From positions 1-5,741 of the forward strand of contig JACZWD010000167.1 of the NCBI GenBank assembly GCA_022572335.1: DNA of 5,741 bases. Direction: 5' to 3'. Positions 1 to 5,471 of the stretch are shown in pieces; the first letter of the stretch is position 1; the number at the start of each line of letters is the position of its first letter. Position numbers and translations under genes: made by a program. Source of the DNA: Pseudomonadota bacterium. GTDB taxonomy: Bacteria; Pseudomonadota; Alphaproteobacteria; Rhodospirillales; 2-02-FULL-58-16. A model generated the notes under the pieces. The model was given only the letters and a program-made list of their open reading frames with translations. It did not search any database and was not told where the DNA came from.

Positions 1-151
1 CACGGCAAGGCTGGAGGAGGCGGTGGCGGCCTATCGGGCGGCGCTGGACGTTTACGAGGCCGCCGGCGCCGATTATTTCGTCAACCTCGTGACGGCAAAT
101 CTGCGAAAGGCAGAGGCGGCGCTTGAGGCGCGGAAAACGGGTCGTAACTAA
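1..151 (+). CDS. C-terminal end of a TPR-like protein (partial)
   Basis: The frame opening at base 2 runs 49 codons to a TAA at 149-151; the N-terminal part lies outside the window. The visible peptide is helical and Ala/Leu/Glu-rich. It includes the stretch EEAVAAYRAALDVYEAAGAD, whose A-A-Y-R-A-A-L spacing fits the second helix of a tetratricopeptide repeat, followed by a second amphipathic helix (NLVTANLRKAEAALEAR). TPRs usually mediate protein-protein contacts, but the partner and cellular role cannot be read from this fragment. The gene converges on the cyclase gene, with 81 bases between the two stops. The frame is supported by the helical pattern and clean stop; membership of the TPR family is an inference from about one and a half helical hairpins. 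Confidence 0.65.
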   Translation, partial: TARLEEAVAAYRAALDVYEAAGADYFVNLVTANLRKAEAALEARKTGRN

Positions 152-154
152 GGA

Positions 155-183
155 CCGCGTCCGCCCGTTCATGCCGGGCGCGG
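155..183. terminator. possible stem-loop between convergent genes
   Basis: Between the stops of the TPR-like gene and the cyclase gene, GCCCG (163-167) pairs with CGGGC (175-179). The outer arms CCGC (155-158) and GCGG (180-183) can extend the stem across a four-base bulge. It begins four bases after the TPR-like stop. No T-run follows it on either strand, so it is not a classical intrinsic terminator. In DNA this rich in G and C, such a stem can also occur by chance. Confidence 0.25.
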
Positions 184-232
184 CACCAACCAAGAAATCT
201 CCTTCGGCAAGTCCCGGGTGATTTGACCGGCG

Positions 233-1876
233 TCAAGGAGGGCCCGCCGCCTCCCCGCCGGCAAGGGTGTAGAGTTCGTGCGTGCCGTCGAGGCCGCGCA
301 GCTTGTGACGCCCCAGGGACCGCACCTCGCCCGGGTACGCGGCCGCGAACTCGGACGACATGACGATGGGGACGTTGAGTGTTTTGGTCATGTCCTCGAT
401 GCGCGAGGCGAGGTTGGCGGCGGCGCCGATCACCGTGAACTCCAGCCGCTCCGCGGTCCCGATGTTGCCGTAGGTGACGTCGCCCACGTGCAGGCCGATG
501 CCGAACCGGAGCGGCGGCGTGTCCGCGCCCGCGGACGAACGGTTCAGCTCGGCGATCCGGCGCTCGGCCTCGCGGGCGGCCTGCGCAGCCATTGCGCAGG
601 CCTCGGCCCAACCGACCGCGCCCTCGCGTCCCGTGGGGTCCGCATCGGCAACGGGAAAAATGGCGAGCACCGCGTCGCCGATGAAGCGCAGCACCTCGCC
701 GCCATTGTCGACGACCGCGCCGGCCATGCAGTCGAAGAACCGGTTCAAATGCGCCAGGTACTCCTCGCGGGACAACGATTCCGCCAGGGGCGTCGAATCC
801 CGGAGGTCGCAGAACCAGAGCACCGCATGAATGGTCTCGCCGTCGCCGCGCTTGATCAGCCCGTCGAGCACGCGCTCGCCGGTATGTTTGCCGAGGAACG
901 TCTGCAACAGGGTCACGGCATTGCGCCGCTTGGCGTGCACCTCGTAGAAGCGGCTCAGGACCGGCAGGATTTCATGGATGTGGCCGAGATCCGCCGTCGA
1001 GAAGCCGCCGGGTGCGTCGGTGGCGAGGGTGATGGCGTTGATCTGGCCGTCGGAAAACGGCATCGGCATGGCGGCGTAATCCGTCATCCCCTCCGCCTTC
1101 AGGTCCCTGAGCACCGGAAAGTCGTCCTCGTCCGATGCGTCGAGCCAGCGCCGAAAACCGCCGACGCCGTCGAAAATGGGCCGGAGCGGGCTGCGAAGGA
1201 ACCGGTCCGACTGCACGACCTCGTGGCTCAGTAGGGTCTTTTCCACCTTTTCCGCCGCCGCCGCCGACCATCCGTATGCGGTCGCCGCCAGCAGGGGATG
1301 GAGCGTCTGAATCACCACCCGCACCCTGGTGACGGGTACGCCGGTTTCGACGAGGGCGCGGGAGAACCGTCGTGTCAACTCCCGCGAGGTCGCCGCCTCC
1401 CATGCCTCGGACAAAAGCCAGTCAACGAGCGGGTTGTCCCGGGGGGCGGCCTCCTCGGCGCCGCGGGAATAGACCTGTTCGTCGTCCTCGTACCAGGCGT
1501 CCATCCTGTCGTCGTAGAAGGCGATGTATCCTTTCATGGCCCGGGCGATCTTGAGCGGGTCCTCGTAGCTCCACGCCGCGTTCTCGGCGCTTCTGTCGCC
1601 GACCCGGAGGGTCCAGTAGCTGGCGTTGCCCTTGAACGGACAGTGGGTGTGGTGGCCGGTCCGTTCCATCAGGTCCAGGCGAACGTCGGCGGGCGGGAAG
1701 TAGAAGACCGGCCTGTACCGCGCCTCGCGGAACACCATGGCCCGTGCGCTGTCGGCCATGGTAACGCCGTTGAAGACGACGCGGACACGGGCGGGATGCG
1801 CCTCGAAACTGACGGTGTAATCCGGCGTGACGCCCAGTCCCGACGGACCCTCACGCGCCTTGGCTCCGGCCAACAA
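233..1876 (-). CDS. DUF427 - class III adenylate/guanylate cyclase fusion protein
   Basis: A 547-residue protein predicted to make a cyclic nucleotide from ATP or GTP; no signal peptide or membrane segment is evident, so it is probably cytoplasmic. Residues about 25-132 are a DUF427 (NTP_transf_9 family) domain, with the CPFKG motif at 79-83, ENAAW at 98-102 and GYIAFYDDR at 116-124. Residues about 145-330 are a middle region of unknown role containing QTLHPLLA (190-197); I recall similar segments ahead of the catalytic domain in other alphaproteobacterial cyclases. Residues about 347-540 are the catalytic domain: metal-binding Asp357 (FCDLRDST) and Asp401 (RFIGDAVLAIF), Thr481 (FTVIG) at a base-recognition position, and Asn488 and Arg492 as transition-state residues. 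Arg397 replaces the Lys common in adenylate cyclases. The start is TTG; an in-frame TGA lies 18 bases upstream (1895-1897), and a ribosome binding site precedes the TTG. The catalytic set looks intact, so activity is plausible; ATP preference, the regulating signal and the DUF427 role are unknown. Confidence 0.92.
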   Translation of the reverse strand: MLAGAKAREGPSGLGVTPDYTVSFEAHPARVRVVFNGVTMADSARAMVFREARYRPVFYFPPADVRLDLMERTGHHTHCPFKGNASYWTLRVGDRSAENAAWSYEDPLKIARAMKGYIAFYDDRMDAWYEDDEQVYSRGAEEAAPRDNPLVDWLLSEAWEAATSRELTRRFSRALVETGVPVTRVRVVIQTLHPLLAATAYGWSAAAAEKVEKTLLSHEVVQSDRFLRSPLRPIFDGVGGFRRWLDASDEDDFPVLRDLKAEGMTDYAAMPMPFSDGQINAITLATDAPGGFSTADLGHIHEILPVLSRFYEVHAKRRNAVTLLQTFLGKHTGERVLDGLIKRGDGETIHAVLWFCDLRDSTPLAESLSREEYLAHLNRFFDCMAGAVVDNGGEVLRFIGDAVLAIFPVADADPTGREGAVGWAEACAMAAQAAREAERRIAELNRSSAGADTPPLRFGIGLHVGDVTYGNIGTAERLEFTVIGAAANLASRIEDMTKTLNVPIVMSSEFAAAYPGEVRSLGRHKLRGLDGTHELYTLAGGEAAGPP

Positions 1877-1883
1877 TGCCTGG

Positions 1884-1893
1884 CTTCCTTCCC
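1884..1893 (-). promoter_or_regulatory. ribosome binding site deciding the cyclase TTG start
   Basis: Read on the minus strand, the bases before the start are GGGAAGGAAG, then CCAGGCA, then TTG TTG. The AGGA core ends nine bases before the first TTG. No ATG or GTG is available until Met40, which lies inside the DUF427 domain, and an in-frame TGA (1895-1897) blocks any start further upstream. The second TTG (1871-1873) is an equally possible start one codon later. Confidence 0.6.
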
Positions 1894-1910
1894 TTCAATG
1901 GCCGCCGGGT

Positions 1911-1935
1911 GATACCAAGGGGCGCTGATCATGGC
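1911..1935 (+). repeat. left terminal inverted repeat
   Basis: This pairs with 2152-2176 on the opposite strand at 21 of 25 positions, with a shared 12-base core GCGCTGATCATG and a shared ATACCAA near the tip. All four differences are G here against A in the complement of the other arm, so a + strand RNA would pair throughout using four G-U pairs. The outer tip is 34 bases upstream of the cyclase start codon. Confidence 0.8.
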
Positions 1936-1953
1936 TCATAGGGATCACGTAGG

Positions 1954-1966
1954 CGGCTCGTCGGGT
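1954..1966 (+). repeat. 13-base direct repeat, copy 1
   Basis: CGGCTCGTCGGGT occurs here and again, identical and in the same orientation, at 2141-2153. The copies bracket 174 bases of the element that include the inner inverted repeat except the last two bases of its right arm. They could be a target duplication from a nested insertion or the result of an internal duplication. Confidence 0.7.
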
Positions 1967-1983
1967 AGGAGGAAAGTTGCAGG

Positions 1984-1999
1984 CGATGCGGGGGCATCG
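1984..1999. repeat. short perfect hairpin, CGATGC stem with GGGG loop
   Basis: CGATGC (1984-1989) and GCATCG (1994-1999) form a perfect six-base stem around GGGG. The unit closely resembles the complement of the hairpin at 2088-2104, implying a second layer of inverted symmetry inside the element. Confidence 0.5.
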
Positions 2000-2048
2000 T
2001 CAAAACTTTTCGACGCCCTCCGACGGGCCGCCAACGCGACCGGAACGG

Positions 2049-2142
2049 CGGCTTACCAAGGCTTTCGGACGGCGTCGCGCACGCTTCGCGATGCCCCGCA
2101 TCGCCACAGCGCACGCTTAGGGCCGAAAACCTTGGTAAGCCG
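2049..2142. repeat. inner inverted repeat (20-base arms, 54-base loop)
   Basis: Bases 2049-2068 and 2123-2142 are inverted copies matching at 19 of 20 positions; the core is GGCTTACCAAGG. The single mismatch would be a G-U pair in minus-strand RNA, the direction of glmS transcription. The stem would form about 32 bases after the glmS stop, so it might stop transcription or protect the mRNA 3' end, although no T-run follows. The arms share TACCAAGG with the outer repeats, suggesting a nested element or a duplicated end. Confidence 0.75.
2088..2104. repeat. short perfect hairpin, GCGATGC stem with CCC loop
   Basis: GCGATGC (2088-2094) and GCATCGC (2098-2104) form a perfect seven-base stem around CCC. 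It sits in the loop of the inner inverted repeat and is flanked by the two GCGCACGCTT direct repeats, one base upstream and four bases downstream. Confidence 0.55.
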
Positions 2143-2153
2143 GCTCGTCGGGT
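2141..2153 (+). repeat. 13-base direct repeat, copy 2
   Basis: Identical copy of the 13-mer at 1954-1966. It overlaps the outer two bases of the inner inverted repeat on its left and runs two bases into the right terminal inverted repeat. Confidence 0.7.
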
Positions 2154-2176
2154 CATGATCAGCGCTCTTTGGTATT
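2152..2176 (-). repeat. right terminal inverted repeat, overlapping the glmS stop
   Basis: Read on the minus strand this arm is the partner of 1911-1935 and carries the same GCGCTGATCATG core. Its outer two bases (2175-2176) are also the last two bases of the glmS TAA stop codon (2175-2177). The element therefore begins exactly where the glmS coding sequence ends. Confidence 0.8.
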
Positions 2177-3998
2177 ACTCCACGGTCACGCTTTTCGCCA
2201 GGTTGCGCGGCTGATCCACGTCCGTGCCCTTGAGCACGGCCGTGTGGTAGGCCAGCATCTGCACCGGGATGGCATAGAGAATAGGGGCGACGAAGGGGTC
2301 CGTCTCGGGCAGGACGACGGTGGTGGCGGCGAGAGCGCCGAGCCGCTCCACGCCCTTGGCGTCGCTGAAAAAGATCACCCGCCCGCCGCGGGCGACGACT
2401 TCCTGCATGTTGGACGCGGTCTTCTCGAACAACTCGTCCGACGGCGCGATGACGATCACCGGCACGTCTTCGTCGATCAGGGCGATGGGACCGTGCTTCA
2501 TCTCGCCGGCGGCGTATCCCTCGGCGTGGATGTAGGATATTTCCTTTAGTTTCAACGCCCCCTCCAGGGCGATGGGATAGCTGGTGCCGCGGCCCAGATA
2601 GAGCACGTCCCGGGCCTCGGCCACCTGGTGGGCGAGGGCGCGCAGGGTGTCGTCGTCGTTGAGCACCTCGGCGGCGCGCGCCGGAATCCCGGCCAGGGCA
2701 TCGACCAGGCGCGTCTCGGCGTCGTGATCCATGGCGCCGCGGGCCCTGGCGGTGGCGATGGCGAAGCAGGCCAGAACCGTCAACTGGGTGGTGAACGCCT
2801 TGGTCGAGGCGACGCCGACCTCGGGGCCGGCGTAGGTTTGCAGCACCGCGTCCGATTCCCGGGCGATGGTGGATTCGGGCACGTTGACCACCGAGACGAT
2901 GTGCTGGCCGTGGTCCCGGGCGTAGCGCAGGGCGGCCAGGGTGTCCGCCGTTTCCCCCGACTGGGAGACGAACAGGGCCACCCCGCCCTCCGCCATGTGC
3001 GCGCCCCGGTAGCGGAACTCGGACGCCACGTCGACGTCGACGGGGATGCGGGCCAGGCGTTCGAGCCAGCACTTGGCGACCATGCAGGCGTGATAGGACG
3101 TGCCGCAGGCGACCAGGGTCATGGCGGACGTTTGCGCCGCGTCGAAGCCGAGATCGGGCAGCGCCACGGACCGCGTCTGGGGGTTGGTGTAGGCGTGCAG
3201 GGTATCCCCGATCACCTGCGGTTGTTCGAATATCTCCTTGAGCATGAAATGGCGGTATCCGCCCTTGCCCAGGGTGGCGCCGGAATGGGCCGTCAGCCTG
3301 ACCTCGCGCTTCACCCCCAGGTGCTCGGCGTCGAAGACGGTGGCGTCGTCCGACGTGATCACCGCCCAGTCGCCGTCTTCGAGATACATGATCTCGCGGG
3401 TCAGCGGCGCCAGGGCCAGGGCGTCCGAGCCCAGGTACATCTCGCCGTCGCCGTAGCCGATGGCGAGCGGGCTGCCGCGCCGGGCGGCGATCATCAGGTC
3501 GGGCTTGCCGGCGAAGATGATGCCCAGGGCGAAGGCCCCCTCCAGCCTGTTCAGCGCCGCGCAGGTGGCCTCGGCGGTGCCCTTTCCGTCCTCCAGGTAC
3601 AGGGTGATCAGGTGGGCGACCACCTCGGTGTCGGTGTCCGAAACCAGGGTGTGGCCCCGTTCCTCCACTTCGGCGCGCAGGGCCTGGAAGTTCTCGATGA
3701 TGCCGTTGTGGACCACCGCCACCCGGTCGGTGGCGTGGGGATGGGCGTTCTTCTCGTTGGGGACGCCGTGGGTGGCCCAGCGGGTATGTCCGATGCCGAT
3801 GGTCCCGGCCACCGGCTGGCGGGCGAGCAGGGTTTCCAGATTGCTCAGCTTGCCCTCGGCGCGGCGGCGCTCGATGCGTCCGTCGACCAGGGTCGCCACG
3901 CCGGCGGAATCGTAGCCCCGGTACTCCAGCCGCCTGAGCCCCTCGATGAGGAGCGGCGCCACCTCTCCCTTGCCGATGATGCCGATGATGCCGCACAT
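2175..3998 (-). CDS. glmS: glutamine--fructose-6-phosphate aminotransferase (isomerizing)
   Basis: This cytoplasmic enzyme converts fructose-6-phosphate and glutamine to glucosamine-6-phosphate and glutamate, the first committed step to UDP-GlcNAc. The 607-residue length matches the family (E. coli about 609). Residues 2 to about 218 are the class II glutaminase domain: catalytic Cys2, exposed by Met removal, which fixes the start; RGYDSAG (28-33 region); HTRWATHG (71-78); HNGIIEN (97-103); and SDTDTEV (120-126). Two SIS domains follow at about 284-420 and 455-595, with CGTSYHA (298-304), SQSGET (345-350), STKAFTTQ (398-405) and LGRGTSYPIALEGALKLKEI (468-487). By alignment with E. coli, Lys483, Glu486, His502 and Lys602 fill the isomerase-site positions. 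The typical terminal sequence LAKSVTVE is present, so the gene is intact despite the repeat element touching its stop. It follows glmU by six bases and is probably cotranscribed. There is no room for a glmS ribozyme upstream. Confidence 0.98.
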   Translation of the reverse strand: MCGIIGIIGKGEVAPLLIEGLRRLEYRGYDSAGVATLVDGRIERRRAEGKLSNLETLLARQPVAGTIGIGHTRWATHGVPNEKNAHPHATDRVAVVHNGIIENFQALRAEVEERGHTLVSDTDTEVVAHLITLYLEDGKGTAEATCAALNRLEGAFALGIIFAGKPDLMIAARRGSPLAIGYGDGEMYLGSDALALAPLTREIMYLEDGDWAVITSDDATVFDAEHLGVKREVRLTAHSGATLGKGGYRHFMLKEIFEQPQVIGDTLHAYTNPQTRSVALPDLGFDAAQTSAMTLVACGTSYHACMVAKCWLERLARIPVDVDVASEFRYRGAHMAEGGVALFVSQSGETADTLAALRYARDHGQHIVSVVNVPESTIARESDAVLQTYAGPEVGVASTKAFTTQLTVLACFAIATARARGAMDHDAETRLVDALAGIPARAAEVLNDDDTLRALAHQVAEARDVLYLGRGTSYPIALEGALKLKEISYIHAEGYAAGEMKHGPIALIDEDVPVIVIAPSDELFEKTASNMQEVVARGGRVIFFSDAKGVERLGALAATTVVLPETDPFVAPILYAIPVQMLAYHTAVLKGTDVDQPRNLAKSVTVE

Positions 3999-4004
3999 GG
4001 GCGG

Positions 4005-5369
4005 TCAGCCTCCGCCCTTGGCCGACGCCGCCTTGGCGGCGGTCTTGCGCCCACGCAGGCGTTTCGCCCGGCCCTTGCGCTCCTCCTGATCGGCGCGGCT
4101 CAGGGCGAGAGAGTCCGCCGCCACGTCCCGGGTGATGACGCTTCCCGCCCCGATGATGGCCCCGTCCCCCACCTTCACCGGGGCCACCAGCGCCGTGTTG
4201 GAGCCGATGAACGCCCCGGCGCCGATGTCGGTGTGGTGCTTGGCGAAACCGTCGTAGTTGCACGTGATGGTCCCGGCGCCGACGTTGGCCCGGGCGCCGA
4301 CCCGGGAATCCCCGACATAGGCCAGGTGATTGATCTTGGCGCCGGTCTCCACCGTGGTGTTCTTGATCTCGACGAAGTTGCCGATGTGGGCTTCGGCGGC
4401 GATGTCGGCGCCCGGGCGCAGGCGGGCAAAGGGGCCGATCCTGGCGCCGGCGGCGATGCGGGCGCCCTCGATGTGGCAGAAGGCGCGGATGTCCACGTCA
4501 TCGCCGACGGCGACGCCGGGGCCGAACACCACGTGGGGCCCCACCGTCACGTCGCGGCCGAGCCGGGTGTCATGGCTGAAATACACCGTTTCCGGATCGG
4601 CCAGGGTGGCGCCGCCGGCCATGGCCGCGGCGCGCAGGCGCTGCTGGACGACGGCCTCGGCGCGGGCCAGGTCGGCCCGGGAGTTGACCCCGATGAGCTC
4701 GGCCTCGTCCCCCTCGACCAAGGCGCACGCCAGCCCGTCGCCGCGCGCCATGGCGACGATGTCGGTGAGGTAGTATTCGCCCCTGGCGTTGTCGGTGCCG
4801 ACGCGCGCCAGCAGCCCCGGCAGAAGGCCTGAGTCGATGGCCATGACGCCGGCGTTGCAAAGGGCGATCGCCGCCCGCCCGGGGGTCGCGTCGCCGGCCT
4901 CGACGATGGCCTGGAGCGTCCCGTCCTCACCGATGATCAGGCGGCCGTAGGGGCCGGGATCGGAGGGGCGGAAGCCCAGCACCACCACCGCCGGCGCGGG
5001 CGCCCGGCGCCGCGCCTCGAGCATGCGCGTTAACGTCTCCGCCGAGATCAGCGGCGTATCGGCGTACAGCACGAGCACGGTGCCGTCGAAGCCGTCCATG
5101 GCCTCGCACGCCGTGCGCACCGCGTGCCCGGTGCCCAGGCGCTCCTTCTGCACCACGGTGGGATGGGGGGCGACGGCTTCCGCGACCGCCTCCATGCCGT
5201 TGCCGACCACGACGACGATGCGCTCCAGGTCCAGGCCGGCCAGGGTCTCCATCAGGTGGCCGACCATGGGGCGCCCGGCGAGCGGGTGCAGCACCTTGGG
5301 CAGGCGGGACTGCATGCGCGTGCCGAGGCCCGCGGCGAGGACGATGGCGGCGGTTTTTTCCTTGGTCAT
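4005..5369 (-). CDS. glmU: bifunctional GlcN-1-P acetyltransferase / GlcNAc-1-P uridyltransferase
   Basis: This 454-residue cytoplasmic enzyme acetylates glucosamine-1-phosphate with acetyl-CoA, then couples the product to UTP to give UDP-GlcNAc. The N-terminal uridyltransferase domain (about 1-230) has LAAGLGTRM (11-19), LPKVLH (23-28, Lys25), QKERLGTGHA (74-83), YADTPL (102-107, metal-binding Asp104) and Asn229 (GVNSR). The C-terminal left-handed beta-helix (about 250-430) shows hexapeptide repeats. Aligned on E. coli, Arg318, Lys336, His348 (catalytic base), Tyr351, Asn371, Ser390, Ala408 and Arg425 match the expected acetyltransferase residues. The tail from 430 is basic and rich in Lys, Arg and Ala. 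The ATG is chosen because MTKEKTAAIVLAAG matches the usual family start; the frame stays open upstream over the divergent gene but shows no conserved sequence. No clear ribosome binding site precedes the ATG, so translation may be leaderless or weakly initiated. It is the first gene of the glmU-glmS pair. Confidence 0.98.
   Translation of the reverse strand: MTKEKTAAIVLAAGLGTRMQSRLPKVLHPLAGRPMVGHLMETLAGLDLERIVVVVGNGMEAVAEAVAPHPTVVQKERLGTGHAVRTACEAMDGFDGTVLVLYADTPLISAETLTRMLEARRRAPAPAVVVLGFRPSDPGPYGRLIIGEDGTLQAIVEAGDATPGRAAIALCNAGVMAIDSGLLPGLLARVGTDNARGEYYLTDIVAMARGDGLACALVEGDEAELIGVNSRADLARAEAVVQQRLRAAAMAGGATLADPETVYFSHDTRLGRDVTVGPHVVFGPGVAVGDDVDIRAFCHIEGARIAAGARIGPFARLRPGADIAAEAHIGNFVEIKNTTVETGAKINHLAYVGDSRVGARANVGAGTITCNYDGFAKHHTDIGAGAFIGSNTALVAPVKVGDGAIIGAGSVITRDVAADSLALSRADQEERKGRAKRLRGRKTAAKAASAKGGG
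4009..4013 (-). promoter_or_regulatory. glmS ribosome binding site inside the end of glmU
   Basis: On the minus strand GGAGG lies ten bases before the glmS ATG and within the last codons of glmU, just ahead of its TGA (4005-4007). A ribosome finishing glmU would stop next to the glmS start, which fits translational coupling. Confidence 0.6.
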
Positions 5370-5376
5370 GGCTGGG

Positions 5377-5405
5377 CTATTAGTTACAAGAGCCCTCCCG
5401 GGCAA
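5377..5405 (-). promoter_or_regulatory. candidate glmU promoter
   Basis: On the minus strand TTGCCC (5405-5400) and TAATAG (5382-5377) are separated by 17 bases, the sigma-70 spacing. The -35 matches TTGACA at four of six positions; the -10 is poor, at three of six. A start six to eight bases further on would fall at or within two bases of the glmU ATG (5369), giving a leaderless message and explaining the missing ribosome binding site. This is pattern matching only. Confidence 0.25.
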
Positions 5406-5428
5406 CCGTGGGGCCGACCTTGCCACAA

Positions 5429-5443
5429 GGTGGGAATCCCGCC
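5429..5443. promoter_or_regulatory. dyad in the divergent glmU/gph control region
   Basis: GGTGGG-AAT-CCCGCC is an inverted repeat with five of six arm positions paired, near the middle of the 102-base gap between the two divergent starts (5370-5471). Its position would suit an operator acting on both genes, but I recognise no regulator site, and short GC-rich dyads arise easily by chance. Confidence 0.25.
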
Positions 5444-5471
5444 AAGTCAAAGATTGTTTCGGACCATTGCA

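Larger units (their letters stand above)
1911..2176. mobile_element. MITE-like non-autonomous element with nested inverted repeats
   Basis: A 266-base segment bounded by 25-base imperfect terminal inverted repeats (21 of 25 positions match). It fills most of the gap between the glmS stop and the cyclase start. Inside are a 20-base inverted repeat (2049-2068 and 2123-2142), a 13-base direct repeat (1954-1966 and 2141-2153), a 10-base direct repeat GCGCACGCTT (2077-2086 and 2109-2118) and two short CGATGC hairpins. The octamer TACCAAGG or its complement occurs at 1913-1920, 2054-2061 and 2130-2137, with a one-base variant at 2167-2174, so it marks both the outer and inner repeats. No transposase is encoded. 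The right end abuts the glmS stop codon. A TA target duplication, as with IS630/Tc1-type elements, is possible because TA lies at both tips, but this is unproven. Size, terminal repeats and lack of coding capacity fit a MITE; a fixed structured RNA or intergenic repeat is the main alternative. Confidence 0.6.

Noticed and set aside
278..1234. 318-codon + strand frame opposite the cyclase
   Set aside because: It is antisense to a gene with clear catalytic motifs and shows no domain of its own.
1911..2176. CRISPR array in the repeat-rich gap
   Set aside because: The repeats are inverted or paired once, with no regular repeat-spacer periodicity and no cas gene nearby.
3999..4004. glmS ribozyme or riboswitch upstream of glmS
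   Set aside because: Only six bases separate glmU from glmS, and the glmS ribozyme is known mainly from Gram-positive bacteria; nothing similar precedes glmU either.
2053..4263. 736-codon open frame on the minus strand overlapping glmS in another frame
   Set aside because: Its composition is Arg/Gly/Pro-rich without motifs, and it crosses glmS, part of glmU and the repeat element; a shadow of glmS.
2628..4832. 734-codon open frame on the + strand across glmS and glmU
   Set aside because: It lies antisense to two unmistakable genes, has low-complexity Gly/Val/Asp/Arg composition and no recognisable domain; it is a by-product of GC-rich codon use.
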